This document shows, piece after piece, positions 1 to 9,481 of a DNA stretch of 64,000 bases. A model generated the notes under the pieces. It was not told where the DNA came from and ran no database searches. It saw only the letters and a list, made by a program, of their open reading frames with translations. The DNA lies in contig CAIIXF020000003.1 of assembly GCA_903813345.2 (NCBI GenBank), positions 3,562,109 through 3,626,108 of the forward strand. The letters run 5' to 3'. Positions within the stretch are counted from its first letter, which is position 1. Every line of letters starts with the position of its first letter. The DNA comes from Owenia fusiformis. Its lineage: Eukaryota; Annelida; Polychaeta; Sabellida; Oweniidae. Made by a program: the position numbers and the translations under genes.

Positions 1-654
1 AGATAAATTGGCAAAAGTGTACCGTTCAAGTGTTCTCCAAATGATGGAAAGTGGAGAGTTATGCCGACCATTCCCCCCTATGAGCCACAGCAATCTATGT
101 ATCAAGACGGTTTTGTAAATATTATTCATTGGTAACACTATTATACTCCAGAAGAACATCATCCTCGAGAAATCTATCTGTCTTCTGATAGAAAGCCATC
201 CAAGACCTGAAGCTGCTATAGGATTCGGCGAACTTTTTGGGAGTGCCTGAATTCTTCTCCCGATTTCACGATGCGATATTTCCATTTGCTCTATTTCGTG
301 ATTACTATAGTCTATTACCTGGCAACCGTACAGTAGCTTACTCATTGAGAAAGTCCAATATAACTTACTGGTCATTAGTGGGCAAAGGCCACCTGTTAAC
401 GAGCCAAGCCCCAATAACGAAAAATATTTCTGTTTTGATTTGCATATCGTTTGCTTTACAAAGTCGTTGTGGTTCCCAAGGGGTATCCCGACGTGCAGCT
501 CTCCTGTTTTTTGTTGAATTGCACAGGGGCCAAGTAAAGCGGTATCTTTGCCGTCGTCGGGTCTGCCGAAAATAAGAAGCGAGCATTTCCCTGGATGGAA
601 AGTAATTCGCCAGTACGAACTGTAATTCCACACGATGCTTAATAGTCTGTTCAT
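1..654 (-). pseudogene. Non-LTR retrotransposon (LINE) reverse transcriptase, C-terminal fragment running off the window edge
   Basis: Read on the minus strand from an ATG at 654, the frame stays open for 218 codons and runs off the left end of the window. The residues fit the late part of a non-LTR reverse transcriptase: SSYWRITFHPGKC is the region after the catalytic YADD box, LLIFGRP and HVGIPLGN follow it, then LLYGCQ, a helical HREIGRRIQALP segment and LGWLSIRRQIDF. These resemble the thumb/connection region of CR1/jockey-like elements of marine invertebrates. The YADD box itself is not found: just upstream the frame reads into unrelated sequence. The element is therefore a fragment, although the fragment has no stop codon. 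The family within LINEs cannot be fixed without the missing part. Confidence 0.65.
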
Positions 655-947
655 ACTTTGCATGCTAAGAGATAAAAGTGAGAAAATGAGAATTGCTTGT
701 CTTGAAATGACAGAAATCCCATTGACAAAATAGTATCTTTTGTTTTCGAACCATTCGTGTAAATGATGTATTCTTTATCATAATACTGGATTCCTAGAAT
801 ATCCTTACTTGAAATATGATCACCTATCCTTGATTTGACATTGCTTGTTATTGCAATGGCCAAATCAACTTCAGTTGTGCGAGTCATTCCTCGAGATTCC
901 AACCTGATCCAGTTTTTTGTATCCTGAACAATTTCCATATTGTTCAT
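651..947 (-). pseudogene. Possible LINE ORF1-like fragment, 98 codons
   Basis: A minus-strand frame of 98 codons lies directly upstream of the reverse transcriptase fragment and overlaps its start by a few bases in another frame. It contains the phrase ILGIQYYDKEYIIYTNGSKT followed by a hydrophobic run. This faintly recalls the nucleic-acid-binding ORF1 proteins that precede LINE reverse transcriptases in invertebrates (a 'GVQ...W.IYL' type segment). No zinc knuckle or coiled coil is visible. If right, ORF1 has been joined almost directly to the end of ORF2 by an internal deletion. It could equally be a chance frame. Confidence 0.25.
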
Positions 948-1973
948 TATTATACTATGCCTTTGTTTTCACAATATACAGCTCACTTTTAGATCATAAG
1001 GAAAATGTTAACTTATGTACACAATTGCTATTTACAGTTTTGATGGCAGATCCAATTTTGAGTGGGTGATAATAGGTGATATTAAAAAGTCATGAATTTT
1101 TTCTCAAAGTCAAATTCCTTCCTTTTAACCAGCTAAAATCTTAAAATGACTGGCTGTGTGTGTCCTCTGAATGCTTATACTTATAATCCTTATATGTAAC
1201 TTTGGTATATAACCAGATAAACTTGAGAAAACGTCTATAATTCCTAGGAAATTTGGACTTTTTTAATTTTCAGACTTTACCTCAGTGCTGCCATCTATCT
1301 ACTTGGGTTGGCTTTTCAATTGGGTATATACAAAATTGAAATGTGTGTATCATGTTACTGAACACAGCTGGCTCAAAAGCCATTTTTAACATGACTTTTC
1401 AGCTCGGTGGAGTAAGTATCATGCCACCCCTGCAAAATAATTGACTCGCCCACTTGATCCCTTGGATCCACTTAAGAGGCGGGAAAGCCCCAGAGTTTAA
1501 AGATGACAGACATAATTACCTCTCTTGCTTACCACCTTCGTTCGTTCGAATTTTCATCGGCTAGTTATCAAATACTACACTTCGATGGGATGTTTTAATT
1601 GATATAGGCATATTCCGTACACCTTTCTTTATCTTGATGTGAAATGAGAAGTTATGATATTGGTTAACATGCCAGAAATTAACATAATATTATTCGAAGC
1701 GTATTTCGAAAACTTTGAAACCGCCATTGATGACGTCATTTGTTTGTCGACTTTTGACCAATCAGCGACGATGTCATCTCAATACAGATTTATATTATAA
1801 GCGTATGTCATCTTTGAACCCTGGTGTTTCTCCCCCTCTGGATCCACTTGCAAAATATATATAACCGTTATATAATAATTAGAGTATTTTCGCCTGTACT
1901 CAACGAAAATACTCTATGCTACTTGTGGCTTGGAATATTTATTTCAGTCTTAGTCTGCTTTTGTTCCACATTT
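948..1973. other. AT-rich non-coding stretch with one promoter-like module and a small hairpin
   Basis: No coding sequence is seen. It holds the CRE/CCAAT/TATA module at 1731-1800 (separate entry) and a short perfect hairpin at 1881-1915 with 12-bp arms (AGAGTATTTTCG and its complement) and an 11-base loop. If the TINAGL gene extends to the left, this is intron. Confidence 0.5.
1731..1800 (+). promoter_or_regulatory. CRE + CCAAT + TATA-like module A
   Basis: A full CRE palindrome TGACGTCA (1731-1738) is followed by CCAATCAGCG (1758-1767) and by a TATATTATAA stretch (1791-1800). The order and spacing match a small polymerase II promoter. The same CCAATCAG core recurs at 5147, 4520 (complement) and 57926, so it is probably carried by repeats and is not the promoter of a local host gene. 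Activity is inferred only from motifs. Confidence 0.4.
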
Positions 1974-2444
1974 TATCTATTGCAAGACTTATGCCTGGCA
2001 CAACCGTCACCATGTTATTTAGTGTTTTTGAGTTTCGCAATGATCCTGCTATGACCGTGGTAGTGTTATCGTGAAAGCATGGTATAACCGTGACAATGTT
2101 ATACAAAATGGCAAGGCCTGTCATGACTGAGGTAATGGTTAAGCCTGATATGACCGTGACAATGCTATATTATATTGCAAGGCCTGTAATGACTGTGGTA
2201 ATTTTAAAGCCTGATATGACCATGACAATCAAGTCAAGTTATGTGGTTGATCGAAGCATCCTATAGCTCCCATATTAAACTTATCTACCTAATTGAACAT
2301 ACATAAAGCTGTCAGCATTAACATTAAAAGGTCAGTGTAAGGTCACGCCACTGTGTTGGAGAATTGTAGCCAGCCGAAATTTGATACCTTTTTAATCTGT
2401 TAAATTGCTTCTAGCACAAGATAACTTCAAACATGCGTTTGGGC

Positions 2445-2534
2445 TAACCAAAACCGTCTGGCCCAGTTATCTACTCCTGACGTCGTAGATCTATGAGTTT
2501 GGGAGTAGATGACTGGGCCAGACGGGTTTGGTTA
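2445..2534. mobile_element. 90-bp hairpin insertion with a 10-bp direct repeat
   Basis: The segment is a near-perfect hairpin: TAACCAAAACCGTCTGGCCC on the left and its near-complement on the right. It is flanked on both sides by GCGTTTGGGC (2435-2444 and 2535-2544), which looks like a target-site duplication. It sits inside the larger foldback. A 9-10 bp duplication would suit a MULE-type transposase supplied in trans. Confidence 0.6.
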
Positions 2535-2816
2535 GCGTTTGGGCCAAAATAGCTTGGCTTGGTTCAGTAGTTTATATTTACATATTTAATTAAGGTAGAT
2601 TAACGATGAAATTTCTCATTACAGTATTCTCACGCTACTAAATATCATTTAATATAACCATTGTCACGGTCATGTTGTGCTTTAACATTACCACAGTCAT
2701 AAAGGGCCTTGCAACCATTGTCACGGTCATATCAGTCTTTTATCATTACCACAGTTATGTCAGGCCTTCAACCATTGCCACCGTCGTATCAGGCTTTAAC
2801 ATTACCATGGTCATGA

Positions 2817-2944
2817 CTACCCCATAAATGTGGGGTCGAATTGCCATTTTTTCTTATATTTTATCATTCTTGTACCAATGAATTGGCACTAGAATATTAA
2901 AAAATAAGAAAAAACGCCAATTCAACCCCACATTTATGGGGGTA
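2817..2944. mobile_element. 128-bp hairpin insertion with an 8-bp target duplication
   Basis: Inverted arms (CTACCCCATAAATGTGGGG on the left, complement on the right) surround a short AT-rich centre. GGTCATGA occurs immediately on both sides (2809-2816 and 2945-2952), as expected for an 8-bp duplication of hAT type. The element interrupts one of the GACCGTG repeats of the surrounding foldback, so it inserted later. Confidence 0.65.
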
Positions 2945-3123
2945 GGTCATGAGAGGCCTTGCAATATAATATAGCATTGTCACGGTTATACCAGGCTTTC
3001 ACGATAACACTACCACGGTCATGGCATGATCCTTTCGAAACTTAAAAACATTAAATAACATGTTGAGGGTTGTGCCAGGTATAATTCTTGCAACAGATAG
3101 GGTCTCTTTTGTTCTTATTTCAG

Positions 3124-3281
3124 GAAAGGGAGATAATGAAGGAGATCCTCACCAATGGTCCTGTCCAAGCCACCTTTGTTGTGCACGAAGACTTCTTTAT
3201 GTACAAAAGCGGTATATATAGACATTCTGTTGCAGCAGATGATATTGGGTTAAGTGGCTACCACTCTGTCAAAATAGTGGG
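3124..3281 (+). CDS. TINAGL1-like: TINAG-like papain-fold protein: internal exon with the active-site histidine
   Basis: The exon starts after a TTTGTTCTTATTTCAG acceptor in phase 0 and ends at a GTAAGT donor (3282) in phase 2. It encodes [18 protein letters not shown] and then [16 protein letters not shown], the middle of the right-hand lobe of a C1A cysteine-protease fold. It ends in YHSVKIV, which holds the His of the catalytic pair. The wording NGPVQA, VHEDFF and HSVKI is closer to tubulointerstitial nephritis antigen-like protein than to cathepsin B. TINAG proteins are secreted matrix proteins whose catalytic cysteine is replaced; the exon that would show this lies left of the window. 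A foldback transposon ends 24 bp upstream. An ATG-initiated frame from 3088 reads through the acceptor and is not the real start. Confidence 0.85.
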
Positions 3282-3335
3282 GTAAGTCTGTTTATGGTGA
3301 TGGTGGAACAGAAACCTTTTTTTAAAAAACTGCTT

Positions 3336-3466
3336 TACCTGCACACGTTATTTTCTGGTACTAAATAAGGTACGAAGGCATGCGTGAATTACTTTGCTTT
3401 TTTCAGGAAAGTATCATTACATTGTTGTTACACTTTATTTTGTACCAGAAAATAACATGTGCAGGT
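3336..3466. repeat. Intronic inverted repeat, 25-bp arms
   Basis: TACCTGCACACGTTATTTTC at 3336 and its near-perfect complement ending at 3466 can fold over an 80-base loop. It lies in the 468-bp intron between the first two TINAGL exons and might bring the splice sites closer, or be another small foldback insertion. The tail GCAGGTATAGCAAT also occurs near 25756, which points to a dispersed repeat. Confidence 0.55.
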
Positions 3467-3749
3467 ATAGCAATATTTTCAAAAATGTTTTGTCCACATT
3501 TCCATAACACTTGTACGTGTAAAAGTAACTTGGAGCATGCCATAGAATTTATGGTAGGCTATAAATGCATCAGACGTATAATACATAAGCACCATGTTAA
3601 ATGTCATGTACCACTACATAAAATGTCATGTAGGTTATTCATTTTTTTTTATTGTATCGCAGTAGTTAAGGTGTTCCCTGGATACATACATTGTATTATT
3701 TACATACACACTCTACTGATTTTGTATTTTGTCATATTCATATTTCCAG

Positions 3750-3792
3750 ATGGGGCTCTGAATGTAGTTCTCAAGGGGAGACAAAATATTGG
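3750..3792 (+). CDS. TINAGL1-like: TINAG-like protein: 43-bp micro-exon
   Basis: The exon follows an ATATTTCCAG acceptor and ends at a GTAAGG donor at 3793. Joined in phase 2 to the previous exon it completes a glycine and reads WGSECSSQGETKYW, the GWG...KYW stretch between the active-site His and Asn of C1A folds. It leaves in phase 0, which matches the next exon at 20374. Its small size hides it from ORF searches; a different frame here (DGALNVV...) is spurious. The intron that follows is 16.6 kb long. Confidence 0.85.
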
Positions 3793-3835
3793 GTAAGGAA
3801 ATAATTAATTAATTATTTAGCTTTAAAGTGTCTCA

Positions 3836-4551
3836 CATATTCGATCAAAATTTGCCATGCAAACATGTTAGTCTACTTTACTGGCCCCCCTTGCTGTAAC
3901 AAGGAACACAAAACACATTAAAACGTAAACATAAACCAATTAGTCACTTCACTATGAAAGTGAGGGGTGTTAGTGTATTAGCAGAATACTGTGTGCATGG
4001 ATAACTCAATATCAGTGGTCATTTACTGTGTCAACTTAGTAACCCTTGCATATCGTGCTCACTCAAGTATTGAATATTTTTTATGATCTAAATGATTGTG
4101 GTTTATCAAAAAGTGATATATTTTAGTTAGAAATACATTAATAAAAAATATATTCATTCAAATAGCACTTGAATGCGGGAAGAAAGAGCAATGATGACAA
4201 AATGCAGACAGAATTTTCTGTAAGGGTTTCAAACATTTCTGGACACAATCATACATGTACTTCATGTGTACTGTTATTTTTAGTGCTGTATTTATAGATA
4301 TAATTTCTCGTATTAAAATCATATTTTCCAGCAATGACTTCAAATTCGGAACCACACCCATATCACATTTTCTTCAATAACTCCAAACATGTGTAAACAT
4401 TGACCATGAGCATATAAATTCAGATTTCACGAGCTCTTTCCTATTCGAGTACCTCATACACCCCTGCATGGATTTGAGTTGGATTCGCCTTTTATACGTG
4501 AGCCGATACACATCGCAAACGCTGATTGGATAAAGATTGCGAGAATCTTTA
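3836..4551. repeat. Inverted duplicate of the 57.9-59.7 kb repeat
   Basis: About 0.7 kb matches, in opposite orientation, 57901-58152 plus 59029-59493 plus the bases after 59709. This copy lacks two insertions present in the right-hand copy and so gives the empty sites for the MITEs at 58153-59028 and 59494-59704. It carries a CCAAT/TATA module on the minus strand (4529 down to 4488). Frames of 67-68 codons here are matched in the other copy but have no recognisable product. Confidence 0.75.
4488..4529 (-). promoter_or_regulatory. CCAAT + TATAAAAGG module (left copy)
   Basis: Read on the minus strand, CCAATCAGCG (4529-4520) is followed 23 bp later by TATAAAAGG (4496-4488), a good TATA box at a usual distance. 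The same arrangement is kept in the inverted copy at 57926-57967. No gene is seen downstream, so it may be the internal promoter of the repeat. Confidence 0.45.
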
Positions 4552-4805
4552 AAGTGGCACGCTAGAGTAATTACCCTCAAACTAATGCCTTAACAAAAAT
4601 ATAGATGCCAACAGAAACTGAGATATGTGACGCAAAATGAAAGCTTGGCCTTAAGACTATTAGATTCGAGATGAATGTGTTGAATAACATGTATATGATA
4701 AGAGTTGGTAGTATGGTCACTGGGAACCTATCAAGCCTCCTATTTTACACCATTCTTTTCCCCCACCCAAAAGCGGATTATGTGCACAAAGTGTAGAATT
4801 ATATA

Positions 4806-5400
4806 CAGAGTGGTCAAAAAAGGAAACCCTGCATTTTTCTCATATCTTTGTCATTTTAAGAAATTACTTAGAGGTTATGTCACTATCGTGGCACATATGC
4901 CCGAGGTCTCAGTGATATATGGCCCGACCTTGGGAGGGACATTGATCTCTGAGAACCGAGGGCATATGTGCCACGATAGTGACATAAACGATTTATAACA
5001 TACCTATGATGATGTAGACTGGTCAGAGAGTACCGTTTGCTTATAGAATTGACAAACAAATGGTTTGAAAATGATTGAAATGAGTTTAGAAAAATTGCTC
5101 GCGCAGTTTTATCTTCGATTGATTGATTATGACGTCAGCGCCTTGACCAATCAGAACGTTAGCGGGCGCGGGCTTTTCAAAACTTATAATTGGCCCGCTG
5201 TCTTGTGTACACTTTGCATTATACATCATCATAGGTATGTTATAATCACTGATATTTCACACATTTGTAAATCATTCAATTTCCTATTACCCTACCATGT
5301 TTTATAACCATCAGTCTGATAGTCACGATTTTACAGTGCGTCATGTGCATGTTTCTCTATACCGCAGTAGTGGCCACAGGGAATGTTCTTTAAAGCGCTG
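4806..5400. mobile_element. Mariner-type element relic, interrupted by a compound hairpin
   Basis: It begins after a TA dinucleotide with CAGAGTGGTCAAAAAAGGAA, nearly the same terminus as the element at 43909, and resumes after 5250 with sequence homologous to 43985-44100. The compound hairpin element 4873-5250 sits between the two parts. The right end is rearranged: 5365-5400 matches the other copy in inverted orientation. No transposase frame remains. Confidence 0.55.
4873..5250. mobile_element. Compound hairpin element: head hairpin plus body stem with CRE/CCAAT module B
   Basis: The left part (4873-4990) is a near-perfect hairpin with arms GTTATGTCACTATCGTGGCA and complement. The loop side carries CCCGAGG and CCGAGGG. 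Next to it a second stem begins (TAACATACCTATGATGATGTA, about 4997) and closes at 5250. Within this body lie TGACGTCA (5130-5137), CCAATCAGAACG (5147-5158) and a TATA-like CTTATAAT (5183-5190). The same head-plus-body layout is seen at 21413-22211. No protein is encoded. Confidence 0.55.
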
Positions 5401-5927
5401 TAACACTGTGAATATCAATGGTACCTGTTACACTGCTGGGTTGAGTCTAACGAAGCAATTTTGTAACGAAGGTTAGCGAAAAAATTGTGTCCACACTGGC
5501 TTTATCCAACCCTAACGAAGCAATTATTTGGTATTACACTGCACTTAAAATGCTTCGTTGCGCGTGCGCATTACTCATCTGCCCCACCCACTTACTATGA
5601 TTAATATTTTTATTCTTTTGATATAAACAATTGATCAAACTCAAAAATCTAATTTTAATCCTTATTTTAACAAATCAGCACAGATAGATAGATAGTTCTA
5701 AATTCTCGGGAAAATAAAACAAGATGAATGTGATCATTCCGTACACATGTCCGTACATTTTTCCCATCATTTCGATTTTTATATATTTCATCTGTCAATA
5801 CGATTACAAGTATTGTTTTCATTTTCTATCATTTCCTTTGGAAAAAATATGGAATAAAAATAGGCCTATGTTAATTACTAGGAGGAATTGGATTTGGGGT
5901 TTATACAGAGGACTAGTATATAATTAA

Positions 5928-6086
5928 GGAATAAATAATGATAGGCCATTCAATATGGTGAAATTCAGCACGAGTTGGACAGAATGTTGTACAAAGCACG
6001 AACCGAAGGTGAGTGCATTTGTACTAACATTCTGTCCAACGAGTGCTGAATTTCACCATATTGAATGGCCTATCATTATTTATTCC
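5928..6086. repeat. 159-bp hairpin, arms of about 60 bp
   Basis: GGAATAAATAATGATAGGCC on the left and its exact complement on the right continue through a GTGAAATTCAGCACGAGTTGGACAGAAT-like arm to a short loop. It may be the head of a third compound hairpin, because ATTCAAACAT just right of it recurs inverted at about 6314. The bases between hold CRE/CCAAT/TATA module C. Confidence 0.6.
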
Positions 6087-6181
6087 GATTCAAACATAAA
6101 AATTAGTAAAAGCCGTGTCTGTGGAACGGGCATGAAGGAACAGCTATCCCCGGACAGAGCCCCAGATGTGCAGCTGAGATG

Positions 6182-6333
6182 TGACGTCACTCAAAACAAT
6201 GCAAATTGCAGATTGAATAGAGCATGGTCGTGCATCTATGGAGAATTAGAGAACGTTCTATATTGGCTATGCTGCATTCTGATTGGTTGAGAAATTCGAA
6301 CAGAGCACGGTCATGTTTGAATATCGTATAAAA
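6182..6333 (+). promoter_or_regulatory. CRE + inverted CCAAT + TATA module C
   Basis: TGACGTCA lies at 6182-6189, ATTGG (a reverse CCAAT box) at 6282-6286 and TATAAAA at 6327-6333. The spacing from ATTGG to TATAAAA is about 40 bp. It is the third promoter-like set linked to a hairpin in this region; no gene follows it. Confidence 0.35.
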
Positions 6334-7939
6334 ACGTTCAATTTCAAAATGGACTTCTCAGTTATATTTTCAATATCTCGGTGTTCGGCTGGTGGTTTAA
6401 CTCACGCGGTCCTAACTTCGACCGTTAATTTTAATTTTCGACCTACCAGAAAACAAAATTGCCTTTCTGTCAGTGCATTATTTTCACAACGGGAAACACT
6501 ATTTTCTAAGCACTACTAAGAAAGAATACTTAATGTCTTATCCATAAGTAATAAGCACTACTAACTACTAATTCCCAGGAATAAAAAGTTCACACTTATC
6601 ATACCTATTGAGAGATAAATATTGCTTATCCTCGGCCCAGGTACGTCTTATCCGTGTGTCATGTGACTACTGCGTTAATTAACTAAATAAAGCATTTCAA
6701 TTTAAGTGTAGTATGTTTGCATGAAGCAAGCATTTAATCATTTTTGATTTTTGATTAAAAATAACTCCTTTGGATCAAATATTTTAATTCTACTAGAGTG
6801 CGGGGAGTGGAAACAAGTCTCCATTCAAGCACTAAATATCAAAAGGAAGATTTCAGGACCCCTTCACTTCACTCCCGGACTTCACTATTCACCACCACCC
6901 ATCCCCCTTCCCCAATTATCCCCAATGACCCCAGAATGTTCGTTTCTGTGCCGCTTGTCCATGGCCAGTAATTAATCTATGTGTATATTGTCTCCCTCCA
7001 AAAGGTAGGAAAAACCAGATGCAGACATGAACATTGACAAGGTGAGGGGATTTCAATATAAAAATAGTCTTGTTTTTAGCTCTGACTTAAATATCTTGAC
7101 ACTATTTAACGAAGCCGGTTTAAGGATCTGAATGAGAGGCAGAAATAATTCCTAGATGATCTTTCTTTACTGTAATCAAGATGCTACTTAATCGCAATTT
7201 TAAAAGGGATTAAGTTATTTACCTTGTGATAATTTAATACTACTTATTGATTGGTTTGCCAAATATAACACCCCATATAAGACCCTTGTCTCTGATTGTA
7301 AAACATGTGTATGCACCAAATCCTAGGAATATTACATTATGTGAGACAATTCCAAAAAGGTTTTATCTTGAACTCAATCAAATAGCAGTATATTTCAACA
7401 TATAGAAATTATTTATTAACATAATGTCGGGCACTATAGGTTAAAGGGTTTTCAGTCTTGCTCTTTTTGTGTCACGCTTTAATTGTGTGCTTTATTTATT
7501 TGGGATTTGAATTTGGAAAGGTGAATTCACGATCAATAAAGTTTATAATATCATTTATTAACCAATGCATCGAGGCAAAGCCGCCTTTCAAACACATCAT
7601 CTATTATGCATGTCCATTTGTAGCAATCACACGGCCCATACCAGGGGAACACTGTTATCTGTCGCATTTATTACAGTGCCCGTATGTCAACCATACGGTG
7701 ACCGCACGGTCAGCCTGCCCTTTCTATGCCCGTTACATGTAGATGTTAATGAATGGGAATTTTTCATGTTTTTATTTTTATGTTTTCATTAAAACAGCCA
7801 GAAAAAAACAATTTTTCATTTCCCAAGGAATTTAAAATGTATCTAATATATCATACAATCAGACAGACTGGCTATTCTAATCCGTTATGAAAGGCCATTT
7901 GTTTTTTCCACTACAGGATGTTTCTACAGAAGTTAATTA

Positions 7940-7943
7940 ATTG
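7940..7943. other. Target-site duplication ATTG of the LTR element (partner at 13519-13522)
   Basis: ATTG stands on both sides of the LTR element. Copy 2 of the host transposon (54320 region, minus strand) reads TTAATTAATTGTTTATC with a single ATTG and no insertion, which proves the empty site. Confidence 0.9.
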
Positions 7944-8861
7944 TGTTACGTACGAAAATAACAGAAGGTAAAAACAGCAATTAAAATATGATAACAATAT
8001 ATTTATATTTTGAAAACTAAATAATATAACAATAATATAAAGGAGATTTAATACTTATGTGATGTCCAATCAATGATACAGCTTATTTCTTGATGTCGAT
8101 AAATGTCGTTGACGATCCTTGAGAATGTTCCGGATCACGAAATGTTTCAATAATCGTTAATAGTTCTTCAATGTTTGTAATAATCCAATAATGTTTGTTG
8201 TAATCCTATAATGTTCGTATCCAATAATGTTTGATGATAATCCACAAATGTTTGATGATAATCCACAAGTGTTTATGATAATCCACGAATATATATATGA
8301 TATTCCGTATATAATGTATGTTGTAATATATGTCCATATAAAGTCCTCAGGTTGTATGTTTGTAGTGTTATAAATGTTCCCACAGTAGGTGTCTATAATA
8401 TTCCGCTAAGAAGATGTCCTTTTGATAAACTTTGAAATTCTGCTTTATTTAGTTCCTTTGAGATGTCCAGTTGATGACTTATAATTATCTGCTACAGAGT
8501 AGATGTCCAGTTATGATGACTTAATTTATCTGCTAATGAGAGTCACTGTGCTGTTCTTTTTATAATGTGAAAGAATGATCCAGAAACGAATCTTCTGGAA
8601 CTACATCTTGATTGGACATCTTTAGTGACATGATTAAATCTGATTAAATGTTTACTAGTTTCCGAATATTCTAGAAGGTCAAGAGTTAATGAGTCATTCA
8701 GTTCAGTTTTGTTTACAAGATACAGTGTATAATGTCATTGTGACCTTGACCTAAGATCTCTAATGAAGAATAGCTAAACATATACAGCAAGCATAGATTA
8801 CAAATTAAACAATAGGTGAATATAGTAGAATATAATATACATGTAGCTCACTACTGTAACA
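7944..8861 (-). repeat. 3' LTR of the Gmr1-like element (918 bp)
   Basis: It is the same length as the LTR at 12601-13518 and differs at two bases seen by eye: A in CCGTATATAAT here against C, and A in AGCTAAACATA against C. Its TATA box would be at 8556-8564 on the minus strand. Confidence 0.9.
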
Positions 8862-8872
8862 CCTCCCTCCTT
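8862..8872 (-). other. Polypurine tract
   Basis: On the minus strand AAGGAGGGAGG stands directly before the 3' LTR, the position and composition expected of the plus-strand primer in reverse transcription. Confidence 0.85.
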
Positions 8873-9481
8873 AAAAGAAAAGTTTTGAATGCAATGAAAA
8901 ACTTTTACAATAATATCTTGAGTAGCGAGCGTTACATTTTTTTTAAAAGTGAGGTTGAGACTTACATAATATTTGTTTACAATAGTCTTTTTTCATATGC
9001 AGTATGTTTACAAATAATATAATACTTTGTATCGTTACAGTGTGAGTACAAACTAATAACATATTATGTTCTTATACTACAATAATATCTACATAAGTTA
9101 TGTATTAAGTCATAAATACAATACATGCATTAGATCATATAACTTGTACAATATCATACATTTTTGAGTCTGACAAACACTAAACTAGTACAATGTTTTA
9201 AATTATCACATAATCTTATGTAAGTATTTCTAATTGTACACTCTGATGTTATCAAGTAATCTTGTGACACTATTTAATGATCACCTATAATGCTCACATA
9301 ATTTAGATACAATCTTATAGTTCATATAACATCAATTTCACTATTTAGGCAAATGTTTTTATATATTGTTAAAATAAAGTGACAGTTATCACAAATCTCT
9401 AATTTGCCTATCATACAATATAATCTTCATGAGTTAATCGTGATAATTTTCAATATCTAAATCTTGAATAACATATAGTTG
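8873..9481. other. Non-coding 3' part of the LTR element
   Basis: Some 600 AT-rich bases lie between the stop codon and the polypurine tract, full of stops in all frames. In intact Gmr1-like elements RT and RNase H follow integrase, so the deletion junction lies at or near the start of this stretch, probably inside the last 40 codons of the frame. Confidence 0.6.

Larger units (their letters stand above)
1974..3099. mobile_element. Foldback element with internal tandem motifs, ending 24 bp before a protease exon
   Basis: The left part (from 1974) and the right part (to 3099) are inverted copies over at least 200 bp: both run from TATCTRTTGCAAGA through a CCTGGCACAACC stretch and a GACCGTGGTAGTGTTATCGTG stretch. 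Each arm contains degenerate repeats of a roughly 55-60 bp unit with ATGACCGTGACAATG and GCAAGGCCTG. Two smaller hairpin elements (2445-2534 and 2817-2944) sit inside. There is no coding capacity. The right end stops just before the polypyrimidine tract of the exon at 3124, so the element fills the end of the preceding intron. Confidence 0.7.

Noticed and set aside
7458-7792. Overlapping 94- and 75-codon frames, mirrored at 54460-54794
   Set aside because: Two overlapping frames in the same DNA conserved equally between young copies is not evidence of coding; the second copy of the longer one is shortened.
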